NCBI GenBank assembly: GCA_021803205.1 | Contig: JAJZMB010000038.1 | Location: 4,729 to 68,728, forward strand | Origin: Bacillota bacterium | Lineage (GTDB): Bacteria > Bacillota > Sulfobacillia > RBS10-35 > JAJYVN01 | Direction of reading: 5' to 3' | Length of the DNA stretch: 64,000 nt | Part shown: positions 18,793 through 27,601 of the stretch, one piece after another | Numbering within the stretch: position 1 is the first letter of the stretch | Layout: each line of letters starts with the position of its first letter | Position numbers and translations under genes: made by a program | Notes under the pieces: generated by a model | Database searches by the model: none | What the model saw: only the letters and a program-made list of their open reading frames with translations | What the model was told of the DNA's origin: nothing

Positions 18793-19083
18793 TCAGAGGT
18801 GGGAGGCAGCCGCACAAGCCGGCGCGCGCACCCGCCCTGAGTTCCTGAGCCTTGGGGCACCACGTCCCGGAGACCGCGGCCGCGCGGGGCGGACTCGCGC
18901 GCATCGGCCGCCTGGACCGTCGGTGGCGCGGAAAGGAACCGCACAGGCCGCTGGGAAGCCGCGGGAACGGGAGGCCGGATCGGGCGCGCGGCTCCCGGGA
19001 TGGACGGCATCTGCTCCGGCCGCATGGGGGCACACCCGGATGAATGAGCCGCGCGCGTTGCGAGGTGGTTGGAGGTGATCTCT

Positions 19084-20514
19084 GTGGGCGACATCACCCG
19101 TCGCGGTCTGCTCCGTCACCTGCGCTCCGCCGTGGGGGGGGCCGTGCTGGCGGGTGTGGGCTCCGCCGTCCTGGCCGGCTGCTCGACGTCCGCCGGGTCC
19201 CGACCGGCCCCGGCGTCGGCGGCCCAGCCCGTCGTGGTGACGTTTTTCCCGTGGCAGGGCTGGCCGAATTTCGGGGGACCGAACTGGGCCAAGTTTGCCG
19301 CAACGGGTCTTCAGCAGTTCGAAAGCGGGAATCCGGGCATCCGCGTCCGGCTGGGGGAGACCAAACCGGGACCCGCCCCCAAGTATACCGCCGCGATCTT
19401 GGCCGGAGACGGACCCGACGTGTTTTCGGATTGGGCCATGGCCCCCTACCTCGAGGCGGGTCTGGTCCTGAATCTCGCACCCTACTTACAACAGGACAAC
19501 GTCAACCTGGACATCTGGTCGCCCGGACAGATGCGGGCGATGCGGATCGGCGGAGGCGTGTGGTTCGTGCCCGATTACGTCCATGTGGATGCCATGGTCA
19601 TCAACCTCTCGCTGCTCGACACGCTGGGGATCCCCTATCCGCAGCCGGATTGGACCCACAGCCAGGCACAGAGGCTGTTCGAAGCCGCGTCCGGCGTATC
19701 GGGCGGTCAGCGCCGCTTCGGGGTGCACCTCGACTTTCCGGGCAGCAACCTCGGCACCGGGGACGGCGACGCAGACAGCTATGTGTTGCACCGCTTCGGC
19801 GGCGCCCTGATGGACGCCTCGCGGGAGAAGTGCCTTGTCGGACAGAGCGGAGCAGTCGAGGCGCTCAGGTGGCACATGCAACTCTACTGGGACGGCGTCG
19901 CCGGCGGCGCCTACAATCTGGAGACCACACCGTTCATGGAGACGGGGTCCAATCTGCTGTTGCAGAATCTCACCACGTGGTCCAACAAATTCAAGTGGAC
20001 CTACTTCCCCGTCCCCGTCTTCCCGGCCGGCCAGTTCTCCTTCGAAGCCACTGATTTTCTGGCCATCAACGCCGGCACCAAGCATCCCGAGCCAGCATGG
20101 ACCCTGCTGCGCTGGCTCGCCGCCGAGCCGGAGTGGTCACGCTACTGCATGAAGATCCTGCTCCGCACCCCCAGCCTCACGTCCCTTTGGACGGAGTATG
20201 CCCAGGTGGTGGAGAGCGTGGCGCCACCCGCGAAGGGCAAGAACATTCATTGGTTCACCGAAGCCGTCGCCCACTGGGGCATCGCGGACCGGATGTTCAA
20301 GTACGCGCATGCGCAGGCGATCAATGCCATCAACAGCGAATTGGCGCTGGCCTTCTCGCGCAAGCAGGGGGTGAGCGAGTCGATGCGCGCGGCCGCCGCC
20401 CAGGTGAACGCGCTGGAGAGCACGTCCACAACATTCCAGGGAGCGCAGCGCGCCGCGGCGCGCGCATTCCGTTCCACCGGACCGGCGGTGGCCGTGGTTC
20501 AGCCCGGGTTGTAG
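19084..20514 (+). CDS. ABC sugar-binding lipoprotein 3 (extracellular solute-binding family 1)
   Basis: A 476-residue binding protein. GTG 19084 lies 8 nt after a near-perfect GGAGGTGAT site, which decides the start. Residues 4-9 (ITRRGL) form a Tat-type motif, the hydrophobic region follows, and the lipobox ends at Cys33. The GDGPDVFSDW region matches family 1 binding proteins. The C-terminal half (KGKNIHWF to AAQVNALES) is shared with lipoproteins 1 and 4. It is followed after 53 nt by the N-sulfoglucosamine sulfohydrolase-like gene, forming one binding-protein plus sulfatase module with no permeases of its own. Confidence 0.92.
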   Translation: MGDITRRGLLRHLRSAVGGAVLAGVGSAVLAGCSTSAGSRPAPASAAQPVVVTFFPWQGWPNFGGPNWAKFAATGLQQFESGNPGIRVRLGETKPGPAPKYTAAILAGDGPDVFSDWAMAPYLEAGLVLNLAPYLQQDNVNLDIWSPGQMRAMRIGGGVWFVPDYVHVDAMVINLSLLDTLGIPYPQPDWTHSQAQRLFEAASGVSGGQRRFGVHLDFPGSNLGTGDGDADSYVLHRFGGALMDASREKCLVGQSGAVEALRWHMQLYWDGVAGGAYNLETTPFMETGSNLLLQNLTTWSNKFKWTYFPVPVFPAGQFSFEATDFLAINAGTKHPEPAWTLLRWLAAEPEWSRYCMKILLRTPSLTSLWTEYAQVVESVAPPAKGKNIHWFTEAVAHWGIADRMFKYAHAQAINAINSELALAFSRKQGVSESMRAAAAQVNALESTSTTFQGAQRAAARAFRSTGPAVAVVQPGL

Positions 20515-20567
20515 CCGCGCGGCATCCGTCGCGCGTCGCCAGCACGACCCCGTGGAGGTAAGCCGCA

Positions 20568-21932
20568 ATGTCCAGGACCAGAAGTGTGCTTGTACTCATT
20601 GCCGACGATTGGTCCCCTCTCGCCGGATGCTACGGCAACCCGGTCATCCATACGCCCAACGTGGACGCCCTGGCCGCGCGCGGCGAGCGCTTCAGCCACG
20701 CCTTCTGCACCACCCCTTCCTGCGCCGCCAGCCGGGCCTCGCTCCTGACGGGCCTGTACAGCCACACGCACGGCCAGTACGGGCACAGCCACGGCGTGCA
20801 CAACTTCCACACACAGAGCCAGGTGCGCTCCATCCCGCGCGTGCTCAGGGACAACGGCTTGGCCACCGGTGTCGTCGGCAAGCTGCATGTGCAGCCACCG
20901 GAGGTCTATCCCTGGGACTTCGCGCCGCCCGTGAACGGCCGAGACGTGCAGCAACTCGCCGCAAGGGCGGAGGAGTTTCTCACCACCTGCGGGGACCGGC
21001 CGTTCTACCTGCACGTCGGCTTCGGCGACCCCCACCGGGACTTCGGCAACGCGCGCCCCTACCCGGGCGTGACGGAGGTCCGCTACGCGCCGGACGAGGT
21101 CGTCGTCCCGCCCTTTCTGCCCGACATCCCCGCGGTGCGCGCGGAACTGGCCCAGTACTACCAGTCCATCTCGCGGTTGGACACCGGCATCGGCATGGTC
21201 CTCGCGGCACTGGAGCGCTCCGGCCGGGCGGGAGAGACGCTGGTGCTCTGCCTGAGCGACCACGGCATGCCCTTTCCCGGGGCGAAGGCCTCCCCTTTCG
21301 ACTCCGGACACCACTGCCCCCTGATCGTGCGCCACCCGGAGACCGGTCACGGCGGCGGCGTCAACGACGCCCTGGTCAACTGGTGCAACATCGCCCCCAC
21401 TGTGTTCGACTGGTGCGGTGTGCAGGCTCCGGACGGCCTGCCCGAGCGTTCCTTCCTACCGATTCTGGGGCAGCCGCACCCGGAGGGCTGGGATGAAACC
21501 TATTTCTCGCACACCTTTCATGAGGTCACCAACTACTTCCCGTACCGCGTACTGCGCGGGAGACGTTACAAGTACGTGCGCACCCTGTTCCCGGAATTGA
21601 CCATGCCGTTGCCGAGCGACCTGTGGGCCTCCCCAACCTGGCGGGCCGTGCGCGACAGAGGCATCACCATGCTGGGGCGACGGCCGACGCTGCGGTGCCT
21701 GCACCACGACGCCGAGGCGCTGTTCGACCTGGATCTTGACCCGGTGGAGGCCGAGAACCGGATCGGCGACCCCACCCTTACCGGCATCGCGGCCCAGATG
21801 CGCGCCAAGGTCCAGGCGTTCCGGCAGGTGACGCGCGACCCCTGGATCCTGGCCTCCGAGCAGGCGGGGGAGGTATTCGAGCCGCGCGTGCCCGCCAGTG
21901 GTCTACCGGGCGGGCGCAGGCTGGAGCGCTAG
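20568..21932 (+). CDS. Sulfatase 7, N-sulfoglucosamine sulfohydrolase (sulfamidase)-like
   Basis: A 454-residue sulfatase. The formylglycine motif is CAASR at Cys52, with Ala where Pro is more usual. From memory it is strikingly like eukaryotic SGSH along its length: an HNFHTQSQVRSIPR segment (SGSH: HHFNSFDKVRSLPL), GVVGKLHVQPPEVYPWDF (SGSH: GIIGKKHVGPETVYPFDF), GDPHRDFG, and LCLSDHGMPFPGAK (SGSH: IFTSDNGIPFPSGR). SGSH removes the N-sulfate from glucosamine in heparan sulfate. ATG 20568 follows GGAGGTAA. With nagB in the same island this points to heparin/heparan-type glycans. The family match is by reading, not alignment software. Confidence 0.85.
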   Translation: MSRTRSVLVLIADDWSPLAGCYGNPVIHTPNVDALAARGERFSHAFCTTPSCAASRASLLTGLYSHTHGQYGHSHGVHNFHTQSQVRSIPRVLRDNGLATGVVGKLHVQPPEVYPWDFAPPVNGRDVQQLAARAEEFLTTCGDRPFYLHVGFGDPHRDFGNARPYPGVTEVRYAPDEVVVPPFLPDIPAVRAELAQYYQSISRLDTGIGMVLAALERSGRAGETLVLCLSDHGMPFPGAKASPFDSGHHCPLIVRHPETGHGGGVNDALVNWCNIAPTVFDWCGVQAPDGLPERSFLPILGQPHPEGWDETYFSHTFHEVTNYFPYRVLRGRRYKYVRTLFPELTMPLPSDLWASPTWRAVRDRGITMLGRRPTLRCLHHDAEALFDLDLDPVEAENRIGDPTLTGIAAQMRAKVQAFRQVTRDPWILASEQAGEVFEPRVPASGLPGGRRLER

Positions 21933-21940
21933 GAGTCATC

Positions 21941-22022
21941 TGGCAGAAGTTCCCTTTTGCGGCGGACTCTGTCTCCAGAGCCTTGTCCCCCAAGCGATTC
22001 GCGATCGCAGTCGGCGCCTGGG
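21941..22022 (+). repeat. Dispersed repeat, copy 3, after a sulfatase stop codon
   Basis: Starting 8 nt after the sulfatase 7 stop, this stretch matches the left half of the element at 11616: GCAGAAGT..CCCTTTTGCGG corresponds to GCAAAAGTCCGCTTTTGCGA, and CCTTGTCCCCCAA is identical in both. The second, inverted arm seen at 11745 is not obvious here. The rest of the gap to 22291 shows no gene. Confidence 0.6.
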
Positions 22023-22291
22023 CCACCGCCGCGCCCGGGTCTTGCGGGCCGCACCGGGCCCGTCCCACGGCATGGCCGCCGCCCGGGAGGCGGCGGTCGT
22101 GCCGGCTTCTCCGACCAGACGACCGGCTGTTGCGCCACGGGCACCGCCGGGATCTGGGCGGCCGCGCGGACCTGTTGCCGCTTGCGCCAACCGTGCCGAG
22201 CGCTGGAGCCGCGCTGGAGCGCAACCCGCCGCCCTGGGCCAAGGCTCAGGCGGCGCAGTCGGTCTGTGCGACGCCTGGCCCCTCCGGCGGT

Positions 22292-23701
22292 TCACTGTTC
22301 GATGCGCGCCACCGCCTCATCCAGTCGCCTCTCGGCGTCCGAACCGAGCAGGGCGTGCGTGTGTCGGGCCGTGTGCTTGGCGATGGGGCCGCCAGCGTCG
22401 ACCGTCATCGCCTGGAGTTGCTGCAGGTCCAACATGTCCGCCCGCCAGGTCAGCAGGGCGTGCAACAACGCGTCGCGGACCTGACGGTGGGCCCTGCTGT
22501 CCCACAGGTCGACCTGTTCGGTGCCATCCTCTCGTCGGTCGAACAGCCGGCCGCGACCCTCCTCCATGTAATACTCCATTTTCCATCTCCGACCCGTCAC
22601 GGCACAAGATTTGTACAGCGTGGCTGCTGCGCAGCGCCTGGGCGGGGGACCCCCGTCTTCGCCTGGATGGAGCAGATCGAGGCCCTGCATGGTGGGGCAG
22701 GAGATACCTGCCGCTCCCAGAATGGTGGGCGCCAGATCCACCCAACTGGCGAATCCTCGCCGTTCGCCCGCCGGCAGCCGACCGGGCTGGCGCATGATCA
22801 GGGGGACGCGCCAGGATTCGTCGTAATAGTTGTGCTTGTCCAGGAACCCGTGATCCAGTAGCTGCGTCCCGTGGTCGGAGGTGAAGATCACCAGCGTGGT
22901 CTCACGCAGACCAGTGCGGTCCAGGTGCGCCAGCAGCCGACCAATCTGGTCGTCGCAGTACGCCGCCAAACCGTAATACAACCGCCGCTCGCCGTCGAGG
23001 GCCGTGACGTCGTGCCGGTTCCGAAAGGCCGTACTCGCCGGATTGCCGTCCAGCAGGCCGAGCACGCTGCGGATGTGCGCAGGATGCCGCTCCTCCTCCC
23101 CCGGTCGGTAGTTGACGGGTGGCAGGGGCCGGTCTTGGTAGGCCCGTGCCCACCGGCCCGGTGGCTGAAAGGGCGGGTGGGGGCTGACCAGGGAGCAGAA
23201 GGCGAAAAACGGTCCGGCACCGGATGAGGTGACGCGATCGATTTCGGTGATCGCCGCGTCGACGATCCGCGCCTCGCGATGCCGTGCCTCCTGGTCCGGA
23301 TCGGGGTCGAATCCGCCCGGGGCGGCGTCGAGCGCGGGCCCGTCATGGTAGGGACGGTGGACGTCGAAAGAGGCGGGCAGCGGTCCGAAGTGCGTCTTGC
23401 CGATCATGATGTTGGTGTAGCCGGCACGCTTGAGCAGGTCGGGGAACACGGTCAGATGCTCGTGGCGGCGGATGCCGTTCTCGATGGCTCCGTGGACGGG
23501 GGCGTGCACGCCCGTGAGCAGCGTGCAGCGCGCCGGGGAACAGACCGGTGAGGATGTGTGGGCCTGCTCGTATAGCACCCCTTCGGCCGCCAGGCGGTCA
23601 AGGTGGGGCGAGATCGCCTGGGCATTGCCCATACAGGCCAGGGTGTCGCAGCGCTGTGTGTCCGTGGTGATCAACAACACGTTGGTAGCGGAACGCGCCA
23701 T
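22292..23701 (-). CDS. Sulfatase 8 (type I, Cys-type)
   Basis: A 469-residue sulfatase on the minus strand. The formylglycine motif CSPAR begins at Cys54; LLITTDTQRCD gives the proximal metal ligand, MIGKTHFGP the Lys/His region, and FTSDHGTQLLDHG the distal motif. The ATG at 23701 follows a GGGGTGAAG site. It lies 159 nt downstream of sulfatase 9 on the same strand, so the two form a two-gene minus-strand unit. The GKTHF variant separates it from sulfatases 2, 3, 5 and 6. No signal peptide. Substrate unknown. Confidence 0.92.
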   Translation of the reverse strand: MARSATNVLLITTDTQRCDTLACMGNAQAISPHLDRLAAEGVLYEQAHTSSPVCSPARCTLLTGVHAPVHGAIENGIRRHEHLTVFPDLLKRAGYTNIMIGKTHFGPLPASFDVHRPYHDGPALDAAPGGFDPDPDQEARHREARIVDAAITEIDRVTSSGAGPFFAFCSLVSPHPPFQPPGRWARAYQDRPLPPVNYRPGEEERHPAHIRSVLGLLDGNPASTAFRNRHDVTALDGERRLYYGLAAYCDDQIGRLLAHLDRTGLRETTLVIFTSDHGTQLLDHGFLDKHNYYDESWRVPLIMRQPGRLPAGERRGFASWVDLAPTILGAAGISCPTMQGLDLLHPGEDGGPPPRRCAAATLYKSCAVTGRRWKMEYYMEEGRGRLFDRREDGTEQVDLWDSRAHRQVRDALLHALLTWRADMLDLQQLQAMTVDAGGPIAKHTARHTHALLGSDAERRLDEAVARIEQ

Positions 23702-23860
23702 GCTTCACCCCATCTTCCGGGCGCCTCCGCGCATCCGGCAACACCGAGCGGGTGCCGAACGGGGCGCATGCGCCAAGATCGCGGGACTTGCGGGCGTGCA
23801 CAGCGGAACGGGGTCGGCAGAGAACATCCGAGGCCGGCTGTGCGGGCCGCGACCGTGGCC

Positions 23861-25279
23861 CTATGACCGCCTGCGCTGGGCAAACGCCTCGGCCCGGCGC
23901 CCCGCCAGACCGGCCAAACCACGTTGTCCGGCGCCGGTTACCGCTTCCCGCACGCCGTCGCGCGCGGGATCGGCGTAACGGCAAAACCACTCCTGCAGTT
24001 GCGCTCGCAACGCTTGGGCGATGTCCTGCTCCATACCCTCCGTCAGGAGGTTGCGCCGCTCACCGGGGTCGCGCTCCAGATCGTACAGTTCATTGGGCCC
24101 GTATGGGTAGCGGTGAACATATTTCCAGTCGGCGGTGCGGATCATCCGCACCGGGCCGTACTCGTCGCAGACGACCACGAAGGGATGCTCGCGACCGGTT
24201 TCACCACGCAGGACGGGTGCGAAGCTGCGCCCGGGCAGCCGGGCCACGTGCGTCAGCGACAGTCCCAGGTAGTCGAGCAGGGTCGGCATGACGTCGTACT
24301 GGCTCAGCAGAGCCCGGCACACCGTGCCCCGCGGGATCCGGCCCGGTTGGCTGGCGATGGCCGGGACCTTCACCGAGTTGTCATACATGTTCAGCGGGAA
24401 GGTGCCGTTGCCCTTGCCCCAGATGCCGTGGTGGCCGCAGTTGAAGCCGTTGTCGCTCAGGAACAGGACGAGGGTCGATGCGTCCAGGGCGTGACGGCCC
24501 AAACGCGCGCGCAGGCGCCCGACGTTGGCATCCATCGCCGTGACCGCGGCGAAGTAGCCCTGGAGATGCTCGCGGGGCTGCTGCCAGGCGGGGCCGAACA
24601 CTCCCGCCGGAACCCAGGGATGCCGCGGTTCCTGCGGGCAGCTCTCGAACGGGCAGGCGGCGTAGGAATCGACGATGTCCTGGGGATGGTTGTTGATGTA
24701 CGGGCTGTGCGGGGCGGTGTAGTGCACGCTGAGGTAGAACGGTCCATCCGGTTGCTGCGCCTGGGCGTCGATGAACTCCAGGGCGTCGTCGGTGATCAGG
24801 TCGGTGACGTAACGCGGATCGCGGGCCAGTGCGCCGTTGCGGATCATGGGCGCGTTGTAGTATGGCCCGCCCCCCGCCTCGTGGACGTACCAGTGCGTGA
24901 AACCCTTTTGCGGGCGGTAGCTGTCGCCCAGGTGCCACTTGCCGCTGATTCCGCAGCTGTAGCCGGCGGCCGCCAGAAGCTCGGGATAGCCGGTCTGCCC
25001 GGCCAGGTACTCGACGGCCCCGGGCCCGGCATTGCCCCCGCTGATCCAATCGTGGATCCCATGCTGGGAAGGGATGCGGCCCGTCAGCAGCGAGGCGCGT
25101 GCCGGGGAGCAGACCGGCGAGGTGCAGAAGAAGTTCTCGAAACGCATGCCGGCGCCGGCCAGCGCGTCGAGGTGGGGGGTGCGGATCTCCCCGTTGCCCG
25201 CGCAACCCAGTGCCCAGGGCCCGTGGTCGTCGGTAAGGATGAACAGGACGTTCGGGCGGAGCGGGTCGCGGCTGGCCAT
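23861..25279 (-). CDS. Sulfatase 9 (type I, Cys-type)
   Basis: A 472-residue sulfatase on the minus strand, starting at ATG 25279 after a run of Gs that can act as ribosome binding site. The motif CSPAR begins at Cys57; ILTDDHGPW gives the proximal Asp pair, GISGKWHLGD the Lys/His pair and FLSDNGFNCG the distal motif with Asn in place of His (a known variant in the family). It is the paralog of sulfatase 5. Upstream on the same strand is a decayed binding-protein gene, so this was probably a binding protein-sulfatase-sulfatase module. Confidence 0.92.
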   Translation of the reverse strand: MASRDPLRPNVLFILTDDHGPWALGCAGNGEIRTPHLDALAGAGMRFENFFCTSPVCSPARASLLTGRIPSQHGIHDWISGGNAGPGAVEYLAGQTGYPELLAAAGYSCGISGKWHLGDSYRPQKGFTHWYVHEAGGGPYYNAPMIRNGALARDPRYVTDLITDDALEFIDAQAQQPDGPFYLSVHYTAPHSPYINNHPQDIVDSYAACPFESCPQEPRHPWVPAGVFGPAWQQPREHLQGYFAAVTAMDANVGRLRARLGRHALDASTLVLFLSDNGFNCGHHGIWGKGNGTFPLNMYDNSVKVPAIASQPGRIPRGTVCRALLSQYDVMPTLLDYLGLSLTHVARLPGRSFAPVLRGETGREHPFVVVCDEYGPVRMIRTADWKYVHRYPYGPNELYDLERDPGERRNLLTEGMEQDIAQALRAQLQEWFCRYADPARDGVREAVTGAGQRGLAGLAGRRAEAFAQRRRS

Positions 25280-25429
25280 CGCTGCCCCCCCAGACTACCC
25301 AATCTGACGGACCGCACCCTGAGGCGGGCCAGAATCCTCTCCGGGTCCGGCACCGGTTGCCGCCCGTCCGCCTTCGGCACCTGCCGCAGGGATCCTTCAC
25401 CTCTTGGGCCGCAGACCGGGTGCAGCCAT

Positions 25430-25793
25430 GCCGTTTGGACGCGGCATAAACGTTACCCTCCTGGGCCACCGTCGGCGGCGGCGCCTCCGTGGCCGCCTGC
25501 GCTTGGAAGGCGTTGACCTGCCCTGCCAGTGCCCTGAGCCCCGCCGTGACGCCCACCTTACGGTTCCAGATCCGGCTCCACTGGGCGGCGAAGATCTTGT
25601 TGGCGATTGCCGGCTGGGAGGAGAAAAATTGAAAGTTGTAATACCCCTTCGCCCGACCGTCGAGATTGAGGTAGGCCTCAAGGTTCTTCGATTGCAGCAC
25701 CGGCGCCACCGAACGCAGGATCCGCACCCACTCCGGCTGCAGGGCGACCTGCGCTGGCGGGTTAAGGGAGATCTTGGGTCGCCGAGGTTACGC
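25430..25793 (-). pseudogene. C-terminal remnant of a sugar-binding protein
   Basis: About 110-120 residues on the minus strand match only the C-terminal part of the island's family 1 lipoproteins: PEWVRILRSVAPVL, then KNLEAYLNLDGRAKGY, then WSRIWNRKVGV and AGQVNAFQAQAATE. The closest relative is lipoprotein 4 (FTKIWQRALGV-like segment and RVNALESAAATE). The frame has a stop just upstream near 25793, so the N-terminal three quarters, signal peptide and start are gone; at the other end the frame runs on without the normal C-terminal ending. This looks like a deleted binding-protein gene that once headed the sulfatase 9-8 unit. Confidence 0.65.
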
Positions 25794-25959
25794 AAAAGAC
25801 GCACCTGAATGGAGGGATGGCGCCGCTGCGCACGAAAACGAGTGGACGCGGGCTCCTGAGTCCCGCGCCGGTATGCGCCCCAACCCCCGCCGCGGAGGCC
25901 GGCGGGCAGGGCGAGGTCTCCCGGTCCCGCCGCCTGTCCCATCGCTGGGAGGGACCGCT

Positions 25960-27453
25960 GTGGTCGGCGTACCGCTGGATGGCCAGGCCGGCGGCGGGTG
26001 CGACGCGGCGCCGCCGGTTCGTAGGGCGTGTTCGCGCCGGACGCGCAGGGACGTGCTGCGCTGGCTCGGCGGCGCGGCCGGGGCGGCGGCGGGGCTGGAA
26101 CTGCTGCCCGGTTGCAGCGCGAGTGCGGTGCGTCCGGCGCCGGCGAACCCGGTGACGACGGTGCACGTTCAACTCAATGTGCAGATACCCTCAAGCGCCA
26201 TTGTGCAGCGCATCGTCCAACAGATGCTGGATGAGGGTTTCAACGCCGCCCACCGGGGAGTCCGAGCCATCTGGGAACCCTGGGGCAACATGCCCGCCGT
26301 GATCGCTGCGATCGTGGCGGGGAACGGCCCGCTGGTCATCGCCGGCAGCCTGGTCCAGTTTGCCACCGTCCTGCCGTTTCTGGCGGCTCTGGACGTGCCC
26401 CTGCGCCAGGACGGCGATCCCCCGTCCCTGTGGTCGTCCAACCAGCTGGACAGCTTCCGGCGATCATCCGGACTGTACGCAGTTCCCGGCTACACGGCGT
26501 GTGAGCCCTTCATCTACCGCCAGGACATCCTGGACGACCTCGGCCAGCCCTATCCGGCGCCCGACTGGACCTATCTGGATGCGCAACGGCTCTGGCAGGC
26601 CTGCAGCGGCGAGAGCAACGGCGCGCATCGTTACGGGGTGACCCTGCCGTTTGGTCCCGGCAACCTTGACCCAGGTGCGTTCTTCATCTTCCCGGGCTTC
26701 GGCGGGGCCTATGCCGACAGTGGCCGGCTCCAGTGCCTGCTGGACGAGCCAAGCAGCGTCCAAGCGGGCGAGTACTTCTTCCCCATGGTCTGGAGCGGCG
26801 TGGCCGCGAGCGGGGACGGAACGCCGAGCCAGGGTATGGTCGACGGCTCGGTCGTGTTCAGCCAGGGCGCGGGCCACGCGGTGCTCTGGGCGGTGCAGAA
26901 TCTTGGTCAGCGCGTCCGGTGGGACTTCATCCCTTACCCCCGCTGGCCTGTGCGGCCGGCCACTGTGGCCAACGGCAACTTTTACGGCCTGAACGCCCTG
27001 GCCGGGCAGACGGAGCTGGCGTGGGAATTGTTCCGCTTCGCGGCCATTGAGCCCGGTTTCGTGCGTCAACTGATGCGCCTGACGCTTCAGGAGCCTGCCC
27101 TGCTCTCCCTGTGGGACGAGTGGATGGCGGTTGTGACGGCGCAGGCGCCGCTCCTGCGCGGCAAGGCCCTGCACTTCTGGCGCGACGCCGCGGTCCAGGG
27201 GGAGGGGTACGGCCCGGTCTTCTTTGAGCGGCAGCCGGTGCAGGCAGAGGCGATCGTCACCGATTTCTGGACGAAGATCTGGCAGCGGGCCCTTGGTGTG
27301 CGGGAGGGCTTCACCATGGCCGCAGAGCGGGTGAATGCGCTGGAAAGCGCGGCCGCGACGGAGGGCGCGCCGCCGTCCGGGCGCGAACTGGTCGCTCAGC
27401 AGCAGCGGGCGCTGCGGCGCCTGAACACAATGTTCGGCGCCGCCACCGATTAG
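25960..27453 (+). CDS. ABC sugar-binding lipoprotein 4 (extracellular solute-binding family 1)
   Basis: A 497-residue binding protein. GTG 25960 lies 6 nt after GGGAGGGA. The N-terminus has SRRTRRDVLRWL (residues 25-36), a Tat-type motif, then an Ala/Gly-rich hydrophobic stretch and a lipobox at Cys52. It shares its C-terminal region (LRGKALHF, WTKIWQRALGV, RVNALESAAATE) with lipoproteins 1 and 3 and especially with the remnant just upstream on the other strand. It precedes sulfatase 10 by about 150 nt, another binding-protein plus sulfatase module. It is divergent from sulfatases 8-9. Confidence 0.9.
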   Translation: MVGVPLDGQAGGGCDAAPPVRRACSRRTRRDVLRWLGGAAGAAAGLELLPGCSASAVRPAPANPVTTVHVQLNVQIPSSAIVQRIVQQMLDEGFNAAHRGVRAIWEPWGNMPAVIAAIVAGNGPLVIAGSLVQFATVLPFLAALDVPLRQDGDPPSLWSSNQLDSFRRSSGLYAVPGYTACEPFIYRQDILDDLGQPYPAPDWTYLDAQRLWQACSGESNGAHRYGVTLPFGPGNLDPGAFFIFPGFGGAYADSGRLQCLLDEPSSVQAGEYFFPMVWSGVAASGDGTPSQGMVDGSVVFSQGAGHAVLWAVQNLGQRVRWDFIPYPRWPVRPATVANGNFYGLNALAGQTELAWELFRFAAIEPGFVRQLMRLTLQEPALLSLWDEWMAVVTAQAPLLRGKALHFWRDAAVQGEGYGPVFFERQPVQAEAIVTDFWTKIWQRALGVREGFTMAAERVNALESAAATEGAPPSGRELVAQQQRALRRLNTMFGAATD

Positions 27454-27601
27454 TGCGGCGCCGGAGCGACGCCGGGCGCGCGCCGGGGCGGTTGGCGCTT
27501 GCAGCCGCCACGGTACCCGTCCGGGCCGGGCGTGGAACGCCGCGAACGGGTGAGCCGCTGGACGGCGCGCGGAGTTCTGCGACAACGCGGAGGCGCGAAA
27601 G

